From assembly GCF_003347595.2 (NCBI RefSeq), contig NZ_QCZK02000040.1, positions 34,822-98,821 on the forward strand: 64,000 bases of DNA, in the 5' to 3' direction. The notes under the pieces were generated by a model. That model searched no databases. It saw nothing but the letters and a program-made list of their open reading frames with translations, and had not been told where the DNA came from. Each line of letters begins with the position of its first letter. Within the stretch, counting starts at the first letter, position 1. This DNA is from Botryobacter ruber (lineage in GTDB: Bacteria; Bacteroidota; Bacteroidia; Cytophagales; Hymenobacteraceae). This document shows positions 18,686 to 28,061 of the stretch, one piece after another. Position numbers and translations under genes: made by a program.

Positions 18686-19138
18686 TCAAACTTCAGAGGG
18701 GGCAGCAGAAGGGCCCGGCACAGTACCGTTCTGTTCTTTCAGGATGTCGCGGATTTCGGCCAGCAGCACTTCCTGCTTGTTTATGGGAGGCGCAGGCTTG
18801 GCAGCTTCTTTGCGCCTGTAGCGGTTAATGGTGCGCACCATCAGGAAGATAGCAAAGGAAATAATCAGGAAGTTGACCACCGTTTGTAAAAAAGTGCCGT
18901 AGTTTAACGTTACAGCCTCTGTAACAACGGCTCCGTTTACCACCTCGGCCTCTTTGAGCACAAGCTTCAGCTTTGTGAAATCTACGTTACTAATGATTAC
19001 GCCCAGCGGCGGCATGATCAGGTCTTTTACCAGCGAAGTTGTAATAGCCCCAAAGGCAGTACCAATAACTACCCCGACAGCCAGGTCAATTACGTTTCCT
19101 TTTACAGCAAACTCTCTGAATTCAGTAAAAAAACCCAT
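18686..19138 (-). CDS. mscL: Large-conductance mechanosensitive channel MscL
   Basis: 150 residues. N-terminal amphipathic helix GFFTEFREFAVKGNVIDLA, TM1 with AVGVVIGTAFGAI, the periplasmic loop, TM2 (VVNFLIISFAIFLMV), and the cytoplasmic helix ending in EEQ-type AEIRDILKEQNG. A homopentameric channel in the inner membrane that opens under extreme turgor. It is divergent from the enoyl-CoA hydratase gene. Confidence 0.95.
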   Translation of the reverse strand: MGFFTEFREFAVKGNVIDLAVGVVIGTAFGAITTSLVKDLIMPPLGVIISNVDFTKLKLVLKEAEVVNGAVVTEAVTLNYGTFLQTVVNFLIISFAIFLMVRTINRYRRKEAAKPAPPINKQEVLLAEIRDILKEQNGTVPGPSAAPSEV

Positions 19139-19285
19139 GGCTTAAAATTAATACTTAAACTTCAATTTCATGTCGTAACACTAAACTATTTCTCTCCGAC
19201 ACCGCATGCAGCTGCACGCAAACTACCGCTGCTACCCCCCTGGGCCGGGGCTGCAATTTACAACCAAAGGTTTTAATGAATTCAC

Positions 19286-19293
19286 TATATTTG
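19286..19293 (+). promoter_or_regulatory. -7 promoter element upstream of the enoyl-CoA hydratase gene
   Basis: TATATTTG matches TAnnTTTG exactly, 34 bases before the ATG at 19327. The -33 element is poor. Confidence 0.45.
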
Positions 19294-19326
19294 TAATAAC
19301 ATCACAACTTTACGTTTGAAGAAATT

Positions 19327-20109
19327 ATGGGCACTTATGAAAACCTGCTGCTTCAACTGGACAATGGCATTCTGACTGTCACCATTAACCGCGAGGATAA
19401 ATTAAACGCACTCAGTGTGGATACGCTCCGGGAAATAAGGAATGTCGTACAGCAAATTTATGACGATGCTGCCATTAAAGGAGTCATTTTTACGGGTGCC
19501 GGCACCAAAGCATTTGTAGCGGGCGCCGACATTACAGAGATAGCAGAGCTTAGCGAAGTAAATGCCCGGGGCTTTGCCGAACGTGGCCAGGAGCTGTTCA
19601 ACCTGCTGGAGCACTGCCATAAGCCCATAATTGCAGCCGTAAACGGCTTCGCGCTGGGCGGAGGCTGCGAGCTGGCCATGGCCTGCCACCTGCGCATCGC
19701 CAGCACCAATGCCCGCTTCGGTCAGCCGGAAGTAAACCTGGGCCTGGTACCGGGGTATGGCGGCACCCAACGCCTGACCCAGCTGGTGGGCAAGGGCAAA
19801 GCCATGGAACTGATTATGACAGCCGACATGATATCAGCTGAAACAGCCAAGGCACTCGGGTTGGTAAACGAGGTAACCTCTCCGGAAGAACTGCTGCCCA
19901 CCTGCCTGGCGCTCCTGAACAAAATCCTGTCGAAGGCTCCGCTGGCTATTGGCCTGGTAATAGAGTGTGTGAATGCGGTTTTCAACAAAGACGAAGATGG
20001 CTACCAGACCGAAGCCAATGCCTTTGCCCGCTGCTGCAGTTCCGAAGATTTCCTGGAAGGCACCAACGCCTTTATCGAAAAACGCCGCCCTGTTTTTAAA
20101 GGTAAATAA
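19327..20109 (+). CDS. Enoyl-CoA hydratase/isomerase
   Basis: 260 residues, normal for a crotonase-fold enzyme. The oxyanion hole is formed by AFVAGADITEI and AVNGFALGGGCELAMA. Both catalytic glutamates of hydratases are present: Glu in GGGCELAM and Glu in FGQPEVNLG, followed by VPGYGGTQRL. It hydrates trans-2-enoyl-CoA in fatty acid oxidation, although the exact acyl chain is not predictable. The next gene is 30 bases on, but its function is unrelated. Confidence 0.9.
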   Translation: MGTYENLLLQLDNGILTVTINREDKLNALSVDTLREIRNVVQQIYDDAAIKGVIFTGAGTKAFVAGADITEIAELSEVNARGFAERGQELFNLLEHCHKPIIAAVNGFALGGGCELAMACHLRIASTNARFGQPEVNLGLVPGYGGTQRLTQLVGKGKAMELIMTADMISAETAKALGLVNEVTSPEELLPTCLALLNKILSKAPLAIGLVIECVNAVFNKDEDGYQTEANAFARCCSSEDFLEGTNAFIEKRRPVFKGK

Positions 20110-20139
20110 TTTAATTCCCCCACCCTACCTCACCCCCAC

Positions 20140-21633
20140 ATGAGTATAGCCAAGAAACTGGTAGGGCAGACTGCTGCCTATGGATTAAGTAGCATCGTTG
20201 GCAGAGCAATCACTTACTTACTGGTACCAATTTACACAGCCGCTTTTGCACCGGCTGAACTTGGTGTGCAGGTGGTACTTTATGCTTATGTTGCTTTCTT
20301 TAACGTGCTGTTCACCTATGGCATGGAAACAGCCTATTTCCGATTTGCCAACAAGTCCGGCACAGACCAACAACGCCTCTACAACCACGTACTGAGCCTG
20401 CTGCTAACGAGCAGCGTTGTTTTTTCGGGGCTTTTACTACTGTTCTCCAACCAGATCGCTGCCTGGGTTGGCTACCCGGAATATCCTCATTTTGTGCGCT
20501 GGCTGGCGCTTATCCTGGGCATCGATGCCATTGCTGCCATTGCTTTTGCACGTCTGCGGCTTGAGAATAAGGCGATCCGGTTCGCTACTATCAGGCTATC
20601 CAATATCCTGATAACGGTCGGGGCCAATATCTTTTTCCTTATCCTGTGCCGCAACATTTACCAGGGCAAATACCTGCAGGAGCTAAAACCCCTGGTGGAG
20701 TACATATACAACCCGGAATTAGGCGTCGGCTACATTTTCCTGATAAACCTGGCTGCCAACTGCCTGCTGCTTCCCTTCTTCTGGCGGCAGTTTAAAACAT
20801 TCCGTTTCGGGATAGATAAAGAGTTGCTCAAACCGATGCTGGTGTATGCCTACCCACTCATGTTTATGGGCCTGGCGGGTATGGTGAACGAAGTGATCGA
20901 CCGGATCCTGCTCCGCTCCTACCTGCCCGAAAGCTTTTACCCCAACATGAGCAACGACGCGGTGGTGGGCATCTATGGCAACTGCTATAAGCTGGCCATT
21001 TTCATGTCGCTGGCGATACAGGCATTCCGGTATGCAGCTGAACCGTTTTTCTTTTCACAGGCCTCCGATAAAAATTCGCCGCAGACCTTTGCCCTCATCA
21101 TGAAGTGGTTTGTGATTGTGTGTGCCTTTATTTTCCTGTTCGTAAGCGCCAACCTGGAAGACTTTGCCCTGCTGCTGCGCCGCCCCGAGTACCGGACCGG
21201 CCTGGCGATTGTGCCCATCCTGCTGATGGCGAACCTGTTCCTGGGTGTTTACTACAACCTTTCCATCTGGTTTAAGCTGACAGACAAGACCCGCTTTGGC
21301 ACCTATATCAGCTTTGGCGGCGCCGGCATCACCATCCTACTCAACCTGCTGCTCATTCCCGTTTTGGGCTACATGGGCTCCGCCTGGACCACCCTGGTTT
21401 GCTACTTCAGCATGGCGCTTGCCAGTTACCTGCTGGGGCAGCGCCATTACCCCATTCCGTATCCCGTAAAAACCATAGCAGCTTATATTCTGTTTGCGGT
21501 GGTACTGGTAGTAGCGGCCCTGTATGTGCCTATCGATAACTTCTGGTTGCGGCACGCTTACAAGTTAGGGCTCTGCGCCATCTTTGCGGCAGTAGTGCTG
21601 CTGCGGGAGCGACTGTACTTTTTTAATAGATAA
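20140..21633 (+). CDS. Polysaccharide flippase (MOP/Wzx-type)
   Basis: 497 residues with about 12-14 hydrophobic membrane segments over the whole length and the N-terminal pattern QTAAYGLSSIVGRAITYLLVPIYT typical of PST/Wzx flippases. It is predicted to move lipid-linked oligosaccharide across the inner membrane for capsule, O-antigen or exopolysaccharide. It heads a run with dut, a sugar nucleotidyltransferase and a TPR protein, which suits a surface polysaccharide role. Confidence 0.85.
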   Translation: MSIAKKLVGQTAAYGLSSIVGRAITYLLVPIYTAAFAPAELGVQVVLYAYVAFFNVLFTYGMETAYFRFANKSGTDQQRLYNHVLSLLLTSSVVFSGLLLLFSNQIAAWVGYPEYPHFVRWLALILGIDAIAAIAFARLRLENKAIRFATIRLSNILITVGANIFFLILCRNIYQGKYLQELKPLVEYIYNPELGVGYIFLINLAANCLLLPFFWRQFKTFRFGIDKELLKPMLVYAYPLMFMGLAGMVNEVIDRILLRSYLPESFYPNMSNDAVVGIYGNCYKLAIFMSLAIQAFRYAAEPFFFSQASDKNSPQTFALIMKWFVIVCAFIFLFVSANLEDFALLLRRPEYRTGLAIVPILLMANLFLGVYYNLSIWFKLTDKTRFGTYISFGGAGITILLNLLLIPVLGYMGSAWTTLVCYFSMALASYLLGQRHYPIPYPVKTIAAYILFAVVLVVAALYVPIDNFWLRHAYKLGLCAIFAAVVLLRERLYFFNR

Positions 21634-21652
21634 TTTTATATATTTTTGACAG

Positions 21653-22102
21653 ATGAACAACAAGAACCTCCAGGTTAACGTCATTAATGGATCAAAGCAC
21701 GCGTTGCCTTCTTACCAGACCGAGCACTCGGCCGGCATGGATCTTCGCGCTAATTTAGATGCCCCCGTTGTACTGAAGCCGCTGCAGCGTGCGCTTATTC
21801 CTACCGGCCTGTTTATACAACTGCCCGAAGGACACGAAGCGCAGATAAGACCCAGAAGCGGCCTGGCGTACAAACATGGGATTTCTATCGTAAACAGCCC
21901 GGGCACCATTGATGCCGATTACCGCGGCGAGATAAAAGTGCTGCTGGTAAACCTGTCGGAGCAGGAGTTTGTGGTGGAAGACGGGGAGCGCGTGGCGCAG
22001 ATGGTAGTGACCCGCTACGAGCGGGTGGCCTGGATGGAAACCGGGGAGCTGACAGAAACAGCGCGTGGCGCCGGCGGCTATGGCAGTACCGGCACCCGCT
22101 AA
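21653..22102 (+). CDS. dut: dUTP diphosphatase
   Basis: 149 residues with all five trimeric dUTPase motifs in order: [39 protein letters not shown] and [10 protein letters not shown]. It hydrolyses dUTP to dUMP, which keeps uracil out of DNA and feeds thymidylate synthesis. A TATTTTTG box lies only 5 bases before the ATG, so a short-leader or leaderless transcript is conceivable, but it may equally be read through from the flippase gene 20 bases upstream. Confidence 0.96.
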   Translation: MNNKNLQVNVINGSKHALPSYQTEHSAGMDLRANLDAPVVLKPLQRALIPTGLFIQLPEGHEAQIRPRSGLAYKHGISIVNSPGTIDADYRGEIKVLLVNLSEQEFVVEDGERVAQMVVTRYERVAWMETGELTETARGAGGYGSTGTR

Positions 22103-22206
22103 CAGCGTGTTTACTTAAATTTTATAATTAGGCAGAAGATAAGCAGGCAGAACAGCTGCTCCTATGCCAGGAAATTAATCAGTTTAACTAACTAACACTT
22201 TAAGCT

Positions 22207-23214
22207 ATGAGGATTATCATACCGATGGCAGGAATGGGCAAACGCATGCGCCCACACACACTTTCAGTTCCTAAACCACTTATTCCGATTGCAGGCAAGC
22301 CCATTGTGCAGCGCCTTGTAGAGGATATTGCAAAAGTATGCCACGAACCCATCGAGGAGGTGGCTTTTATTATCGGCCACTTTGGGGAGCAGGTAGAGAA
22401 AGACCTGGTAAAAATTGCGGAATCTGTAGGCGCTAAAGGCACCATCCATTACCAGGAAGAAGCCCTTGGAACAGCCCATGCCATTCTCTGCGCCAAAGAA
22501 GCTTTGGTAGGAAAAGTAGTGGTGGCATTTGCCGATACCCTGTTCAAAGCCGATTTCCAGCTCGACACGAATGCGGAAGGTACTATCTGGGTGCAGCGTG
22601 TGGAAGACCCGCGGGCCTACGGCGTGATCAAACTGAACGATAAAAACCAGATAACAGACTTCGTAGAAAAACCGGAAGAGTTTGTTTCGGACCTGGCAAT
22701 CATCGGTATTTATTTCTTTAAAGACGGCGAATACCTGCGCAACGAGCTCCAGTACCTGCTCGACAACGACATCAAGGACAAAGGCGAGTACCAGCTCACC
22801 AACGCCCTCGAAAACATGAAGAACAAGGGAACAGTCTTTATTCCTGCCCTGATCTCTGAATGGCTCGACTGCGGAAATAAAAACGCAACTGTTTATACTA
22901 ATCAGCGCTATTTAGAGTATATAAAGGATGAGAAAGACCTGGTAGCCTCATCGGCACAATTACAGAACTCGGTAATTATACCGCCAGTGTACATCGGAGA
23001 GAATGCGGTGATAAAAAATTCGGTAATCGGGCCACATGTTTCTATCGGAAATAACACCAATGTGTCCGATTCTATCGTAAGTAACTCTATAGTGCAGCAA
23101 AATACTACCCTTAAAAACGGGAACATAGTAAACTCAATGTTAGGCAATTATGTTGTTTATGAGGGGAGCCGGTCTGATCTCAGCCTGGGAGACTATAATA
23201 CGCTTAAAGAATAA
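22207..23214 (+). CDS. Sugar-phosphate nucleotidyltransferase
   Basis: 335 residues. N-terminal Rossmann-like nucleotidyltransferase with signature IPMAGMGKRMRPHTLSVPKP (G-x-G-x-R and Lys). EEALGTAHAI and a metal-binding Asp in FADTLF follow, then a C-terminal left-handed beta-helix with hexapeptide-like repeats (VIIPPVYIGENAVIKNSVIG and on). This matches glucose-1-phosphate thymidylyl/uridylyltransferase-like enzymes that activate sugars for surface glycans. Exact sugar and nucleotide are not resolved. It lies 6 bases before the TPR gene. Confidence 0.85.
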   Translation: MRIIIPMAGMGKRMRPHTLSVPKPLIPIAGKPIVQRLVEDIAKVCHEPIEEVAFIIGHFGEQVEKDLVKIAESVGAKGTIHYQEEALGTAHAILCAKEALVGKVVVAFADTLFKADFQLDTNAEGTIWVQRVEDPRAYGVIKLNDKNQITDFVEKPEEFVSDLAIIGIYFFKDGEYLRNELQYLLDNDIKDKGEYQLTNALENMKNKGTVFIPALISEWLDCGNKNATVYTNQRYLEYIKDEKDLVASSAQLQNSVIIPPVYIGENAVIKNSVIGPHVSIGNNTNVSDSIVSNSIVQQNTTLKNGNIVNSMLGNYVVYEGSRSDLSLGDYNTLKE

Positions 23215-23220
23215 TTTACC

Positions 23221-24984
23221 ATGATCCTATTCAGAAACATTGTACTCGCGGCCTGCTGCTTCACGCTGCTTACGGCCGGCGAACTACAGGCACAGTCTTC
23301 GCGCAAGAAGAAAGCGAAGGCTGCACCTGAGAATGCAACACTTGTATTACCTGCGCCTCAGCCGTCGGAGCAGGAAAAGCAGTTCAGCGAGTCATTGTTT
23401 CTGGATGGAATGAAATATTTTATGCTGGAGGATTACCCGGAAGCGCTTAAGTTTTTTCAGAAAGCTTATGCGCTTACGCCCTCCAATGCAGCCCTTAGCT
23501 ACAAGCTTGCCGAAACGCACATGCTCCTGAAAAAGCCGAAAGAGGCCATCACTTATGCACAGGCTGCCGTAGCTCAGAACCCAAAAAATACCTACTATTA
23601 CCTGCTGCTTGCCCAGGCCTATACCGAGCAGCAGCAATTTTCGGAAGCGGCCCAGGTATTCAACGACCTGATGCGCAACATTCCCGATTCTGACCAGTAC
23701 CTGTTTAACCTGGCCGACCTGTACTTATCCCAGTCAAATTATGCGGAGGCCCTAAAAACCTATGACCGCATCGAGAAAAAGATGGGGCCCATGGAGCAGG
23801 TGTCTATTAACCGCCAGCAGATTTACCTCCGCCAGAAAAACGTAGACAAGGCTATTCAGGAAGGGCAACGGCTTTTAAGTGCTAACCCAACCGAAGTCAG
23901 GTACTATCTGGCACAGGCCGAGCTGTTTAATGCCGCCAAGAAAACCGACGAAGCTATCAATATCCTGGGCAAGGCACTGACCATGGAGCCCGATAACCCC
24001 TACGCGCACCTGATGCTCTCGGACCTGAACCGGCAGAAGGGCAACCTCGAAGAATCTGAAAAGCAGGTAAAACTTGCCTTTGCCAGCTCCGAACTCGATA
24101 TCGACACCAAAGTGCGTATCCTGGTAGATTTTATCCGGCAGTTACCAAATCCGAAATTGGAATCTGTTTCGCTGGAACTGGTAGATCTTACAATCCTGAC
24201 CCACCCGAAAGAGGCAAAGGCTTATGCTGTAGCCGGTGACCTGCAAACCATTGTGGGCAAAAAAGAAATGGCCCGCAACAATTACATTCAGGCGGTAAAA
24301 TTCGATGACTCCCATTTTAAAATCTGGCAGCAGATTGTGCTGCTCGATGCCGAACTGTCGCAGGCCGATTCGCTGATTGTGCATTCGGAGCAGGCGCTGG
24401 AGCTGTTCCCGAACCAGGCGATCTTCTGGTTCTACAACGGCACCGGGCACTTAATTGCCAAAAATTACAACAAAGCAGTAAAATCGCTGGAAAGTGGCAA
24501 GCGCCTTACCACTAGCGAGCCAGATATGGCCAAACAGTTTAACATGCAGCTTGGCGATGGGTATAACTCCATTAAGGAGTACAAAAAATCGGATGCAGCG
24601 TACGATGCTGTACTGGCCGTTGACCCGAACAACGAGCATGTGCTCAACAACTACAGCTATTTCCTATCGCTCCGCAACGAGAAGCTGGAAAAAGCAAAAG
24701 AAATGTCGGGCCGCCTGGTAAAAAAACATCCGGATAACCCAACCTACCTCGATACCTATGCCTGGGTACTGTATAAGCTGGAAGACTATGCCGGCGCCCT
24801 GAATTACCTGGAAAAAGCCATTGCTGTTTCTGACGATGCCACCATCCTGGAACATTACGGCGATGTGCTCTTTAAGCTGGGCAAAAAAGACGAGGCCGTA
24901 AAGCAATGGGAAATTGCCAAACACAAAGGCGAAGCCTCTGCTTACATCGAAAGAAAAATTAAAGAAAAGAAACTCTATGAATAA
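23221..24984 (+). CDS. Secreted tetratricopeptide-repeat protein
   Basis: 587 residues: signal peptide ending about AGELQAQS, then about 12 TPR units across the chain, for example YPEALKFFQKAYALTP, NYAEALKTYDRIEKK and DYAGALNYLEKAIAVS. TPR solenoids are protein-binding scaffolds; a periplasmic assembly role is plausible from the neighbours (DUF4292 lipoprotein, EnvC-like protein). Its TAA overlaps the start of the next gene by 8 bases, so translation is probably coupled. Confidence 0.88.
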   Translation: MILFRNIVLAACCFTLLTAGELQAQSSRKKKAKAAPENATLVLPAPQPSEQEKQFSESLFLDGMKYFMLEDYPEALKFFQKAYALTPSNAALSYKLAETHMLLKKPKEAITYAQAAVAQNPKNTYYYLLLAQAYTEQQQFSEAAQVFNDLMRNIPDSDQYLFNLADLYLSQSNYAEALKTYDRIEKKMGPMEQVSINRQQIYLRQKNVDKAIQEGQRLLSANPTEVRYYLAQAELFNAAKKTDEAINILGKALTMEPDNPYAHLMLSDLNRQKGNLEESEKQVKLAFASSELDIDTKVRILVDFIRQLPNPKLESVSLELVDLTILTHPKEAKAYAVAGDLQTIVGKKEMARNNYIQAVKFDDSHFKIWQQIVLLDAELSQADSLIVHSEQALELFPNQAIFWFYNGTGHLIAKNYNKAVKSLESGKRLTTSEPDMAKQFNMQLGDGYNSIKEYKKSDAAYDAVLAVDPNNEHVLNNYSYFLSLRNEKLEKAKEMSGRLVKKHPDNPTYLDTYAWVLYKLEDYAGALNYLEKAIAVSDDATILEHYGDVLFKLGKKDEAVKQWEIAKHKGEASAYIERKIKEKKLYE

Positions 24985-25717
24985 GCCGCTCCTGCTGTTC
25001 CTGCTGGGCTTACTAATTTTATCATCCTGCAAAAAAGAAGCTGCGCCTGTAGCATCGGCTACCACCGAAACCGTAGGCTCCGTAACAGTTCAGAACCTCG
25101 ATTTCGACTACCTCAGCGCCAGAAGCCAGCTTAAAGTAGAAGACAACAACGGCAGCCAGAGCTCCGGCATGTCGTTGCGTATCCGGAAAGACAGTATTAT
25201 CTGGGCCTCCATTTTGCCAGGTCTTGGCATCGAAGCTGCCCGCATCAAAATAACCCAGGACTCGGTGTTTGTGGTAAACCGGATGCGCAAAGAATACATT
25301 GCCACCGACTACGATTACCTGCGCAACAAATTCAAGGTTGATTTAAATTACGATATCCTGCAGGCCATCCTGCTGGGCAACTACCTGCCTAATCCAACGG
25401 AGAAGGTAATGCAGGAGGCAGAACTGCAACACGTGCAACAGCTCCGGAACAACCTGCTTTTTGAATACATCATCGGCCTGCAGAACCAGAAACTGGTGCA
25501 GCTCAATGTAAACGATAAGCAAACCGGCAACACCATCAACGTGTCGTATAACAACTTTCAGCCGGTAGGCCCGGTGCCGGTGGCGTATGGCATGGAAGCG
25601 CAGGTCGTACAGGCAAAGCAAACCTCAACCTTCACGCTTAACCACTCCCGCATTACGGTTGCCAGCGAAATCCTGGATTTCCCTTTCACAGTGCCCGCCG
25701 ATTATAAACGACTTTAG
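24977..25717 (+). CDS. DUF4292 lipoprotein
   Basis: 246 residues from the ATG at 24977 (MNKPLLLFLLGLL), which begins a lipoprotein signal with lipobox LILSSC. The longer in-frame start is discarded because it lies inside the TPR gene and lacks a signal sequence. The mature part has the DUF4292 pattern, LQVEDNNGSQ-like and SLRIRKDSIIWASI strands, then a beta-rich domain ending FPFTVPADYKRL. The fold resembles LolA/LolB-like outer-membrane lipoprotein carriers, so it may bind lipid or lipoprotein; this is inference. Coupled to the TPR gene by overlap. Confidence 0.82.
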   Translation: MNKPLLLFLLGLLILSSCKKEAAPVASATTETVGSVTVQNLDFDYLSARSQLKVEDNNGSQSSGMSLRIRKDSIIWASILPGLGIEAARIKITQDSVFVVNRMRKEYIATDYDYLRNKFKVDLNYDILQAILLGNYLPNPTEKVMQEAELQHVQQLRNNLLFEYIIGLQNQKLVQLNVNDKQTGNTINVSYNNFQPVGPVPVAYGMEAQVVQAKQTSTFTLNHSRITVASEILDFPFTVPADYKRL

Positions 25718-25740
25718 GCTCTGTTTAACTTTATGATGGT

Positions 25741-25818
25741 GCAGCGGCTGTGGTGGCAGGTGCAGAACTGCTGTGCAGTCACTTTTTTGTTTTCTGCACC
25801 TGCCACCACAGCCGCTGC
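25741..25818. repeat. Two family A repeats as a perfect 27-bp inverted repeat
   Basis: Arms at 25741-25767 and 25792-25818 are perfect reverse complements (GCAGCGGCTGTGGTGGCAGG plus TGCAGAA), separated by 24 bases that include a T-run. It lies 24 bases after the DUF4292 stop and about 100 bases before envC, so it could act as a terminator or insulator. Confidence 0.9.
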
Positions 25819-25876
25819 TGCTCAAAAATAGCCGGTCACCATCTAAAATTTCCGGCTGCTATTGGTTCTTCGCGTT

Positions 25877-25884
25877 TAGATTTG
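25877..25884 (+). promoter_or_regulatory. -7 promoter element upstream of the EnvC-like gene
   Basis: TAGATTTG matches TAnnTTTG, 38 bases before the ATG at 25923, downstream of the long inverted repeat. Confidence 0.45.
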
Positions 25885-25922
25885 CCATCTTTGTAAACGA
25901 AGAGTAGTAGAACAGAACATCC

Positions 25923-27164
25923 ATGAAGGCCATTTACCGATTTACTTTTTTCCTGGCCTTAGTGCTCCTGCCGCTTACGCACTATGCCCAGAAGAGCAAG
26001 CCTAAGACCAAGGCGCAGCTGGAACGGGAGAAAAAGGAAAACCTGAATCGCATTAAAGAAGCAAACCGCATCCTGAAGCAAACCAAAGTGCAGAAGGAGG
26101 CGTCGCTGGGCCAGCTAAATGCCATTAAGGAAAAAATTACGGTACAGAAAGGCGTTATCAATAACATTTCGCGTGAAGTCACGCTCCTGAATTCTGATGT
26201 TAAAGTAACCGAAGGCATTGTAGGCGCACTGCAGGCCGACCTGGAAAAGCTGAAGGACGAATATGCCAAAATGGTGTATGCTGCCTCCAAAACGGCCAAC
26301 AGTTATAACAAACTGATGTTCCTGTTTGCTTCAGAGTCGTTCAACCAGATGCTTCGGCGTATGCAGTACCTGCAGCAGTATACCGAGGCCCGCAAGAAAC
26401 AGGTAGAACAAATAGAGAAGGTGCAGGCAGCGCTGTCCGGGCAGTTGGCCATCCTGGAATCAAAAAAGCAGCAAAAGCAGCACCTGCTCCAGCAACAGCT
26501 AAAGGAAAACAAAAACCTGCTGTCGCTGAAGGTGCAGCAGGACAGTGTGATTACAAAGCTGAGTAAGCAGGAAGAAAACCTTAAAAAAGAAGTGGCGCAG
26601 CGCCAGCAGGCGGTTAAAAAACTTGACAACCTGATTGCCGACATTGTGCGGGAAGAGATGGCCCGGGCCGCCCGTGCTGCCCGTGAAGAAGGCCGCAAAA
26701 CCAGCGGCAGCTCCAACAGGATAACCTTAACCCCGGAGGCTGCGCTTATTTCCTCGAACTTTGCCGGTAACAAAGGCCGCTTTGCCTGGCCCGTAGAACG
26801 TGGCTTCATCTCGCAGGGCTTCGGACGCCACAATCACCCTGTCTTAAAAGGCGTAGTGGTAGAAAACCGCGGTATCGACATCCAGACGGAAAAAGGGGAA
26901 GCAGCGCGTGCTATTTTCGAGGGGAAGGTTGTAACCGTAGCGAGTGTACCGGGCATGAACAACATTGTAATGGTGCAGCATGGCGAATTCTTTACAGTAT
27001 ACGCCAAACTCAGAAGCGTAAATGTAAGCGACGGGCAAACCCTGAAGCCAAACGACGTAATCGGTACCGTTTATACCGACCCGGAAGGCACCACAGAACT
27101 CCAGTTCCAAATCTGGAAAAACAACGAAACCCTTAATCCACAGGGCTGGCTCCGGAAGAAATAA
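25923..27164 (+). CDS. EnvC-like murein hydrolase activator (degenerate LytM/M23)
   Basis: 413 residues. Signal peptide (LPLTHYAQKSK), then a long coiled coil (about 30-255), then a C-terminal M23/LytM domain (about 285-410). The zinc ligands of active M23 peptidases appear lost: the HxxxD-type motif reads NRGIDI, and the HxH motif reads HGEFFTVYA. This is the EnvC/NlpD pattern, in which the domain activates amidases rather than cutting peptidoglycan. Likely role: cell separation or septal murein splitting. Confidence 0.87.
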   Translation: MKAIYRFTFFLALVLLPLTHYAQKSKPKTKAQLEREKKENLNRIKEANRILKQTKVQKEASLGQLNAIKEKITVQKGVINNISREVTLLNSDVKVTEGIVGALQADLEKLKDEYAKMVYAASKTANSYNKLMFLFASESFNQMLRRMQYLQQYTEARKKQVEQIEKVQAALSGQLAILESKKQQKQHLLQQQLKENKNLLSLKVQQDSVITKLSKQEENLKKEVAQRQQAVKKLDNLIADIVREEMARAARAAREEGRKTSGSSNRITLTPEAALISSNFAGNKGRFAWPVERGFISQGFGRHNHPVLKGVVVENRGIDIQTEKGEAARAIFEGKVVTVASVPGMNNIVMVQHGEFFTVYAKLRSVNVSDGQTLKPNDVIGTVYTDPEGTTELQFQIWKNNETLNPQGWLRKK

Positions 27165-27191
27165 CAATAATCAGCGCTACCAGGTCGTTAA

Positions 27192-27227
27192 GCAAAAAAA
27201 AACACCCTACAATGCAGGGTGCCTTTC
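27192..27227 (+). terminator. Terminator after the EnvC-like gene
   Basis: CACCCT (27203-27208) pairs with AGGGTG (27216-27221), preceded by a run of nine A and followed by a short T-rich stretch. Modest stability. Confidence 0.6.
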
Positions 27228-27782
27228 CAAGCTATGAAAACAAACTTAATAAATTCTTATATTAAAACAGGAATATTGCAATTAAGCGCCTGTGTTAAAT
27301 TCTTCTGCTATTTATGCTGAAATAATGATTTATCCAAATATTATTTCATGTACAAATCTACAATTTTATTGTTTATCAGTCAAACTCATTTATTGCAGAG
27401 GCTATAAAACTTATATCAATAAGCAGGCCAAAAAAAGTTTACCCCCTCAAAACGCTATAAAAAGGCTTTTTTAACGTGTTTTGACAATATCACTTTCCCA
27501 AAAATGGAAAAATTGACTTTTAAATGGAAGTATCACCAGCAGCCATTTGCGGGAAAGAGTAATTTTGTATTCCTCGTAAAGCATAACGCTGTGTTATACA
27601 GATGCATAAGTTTTTGCATCTAAATTTTCTTATAAAAAGACTCCGTCATAACACCGAGCTTGCCCCCACTGCTACTTAAGAACTACTGCCTTACACACCT
27701 TTAAGATACGAATTTTACACAAAAGAGAAAGCAGCAATTAAACTAAAGTCGTCTTTTATGGGTTTAATTAAAATATAAACTT

Positions 27783-27790
27783 TAATTTTG
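27783..27790 (+). promoter_or_regulatory. -7 promoter element of the tatA-tatA-gatA run
   Basis: TAATTTTG matches TAnnTTTG, 28 bases before the tatA ATG at 27819. Confidence 0.5.
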
Positions 27791-27818
27791 TAGCAATTTC
27801 ATCTTAACGATTAACACT

Positions 27819-28031
27819 ATGGTGATTACCAACATTTTCGCATTCATTGGCGGCTTAGGCGGCACAGAAGTAGTTCTTATCCTTTTCGCTATTCTGCTGC
27901 TTTTTGGTGCTAAGCGTATTCCTGAACTGGCCAAAGGCTTAGGTCGTGGTATACGTGAGTTTAAAGATGCCACGAAAGAGATTAAGAGCGACATCGAGAA
28001 CTCGGTAAAAGACGACAACCGCGCTAAATAG
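27819..28031 (+). CDS. tatA: Twin-arginine translocase TatA/E subunit (paralogue 1)
   Basis: 70 residues. Short N-terminal segment, one membrane helix ([13 protein letters not shown]), the hinge [21 protein letters not shown], and an acidic/basic tail ending DDNRAK. TatA forms the protein-conducting oligomer that exports folded proteins with TatC. The next gene, 30 bases downstream, is a second TatA-like protein. No tatC is in the window. Confidence 0.92.
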   Translation: MVITNIFAFIGGLGGTEVVLILFAILLLFGAKRIPELAKGLGRGIREFKDATKEIKSDIENSVKDDNRAK

Positions 28032-28061
28032 TAAAGCCTTTTCTTAAACGGTTTTAGTTAT

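Larger units (their letters stand above)
27165..27818. other. AT-rich intergenic region between envC-like gene and tatA
   Basis: No convincing ORF. From the left it holds the envC terminator, an AT-rich stretch, a TAATTTTG box at 27560-27567, a hairpin AGATGCA/TGCATCT at 27600-27621 followed by AAATTTTCTT, and a second TAATTTTG box at 27783-27790 for tatA. Confidence 0.5.

Noticed and set aside
21641..21648. TATTTTTG box 5 bases before dut as a true promoter
   Set aside because: It would give a leaderless mRNA; dut is 20 bases after the flippase gene and more likely co-transcribed, so not listed as a feature.
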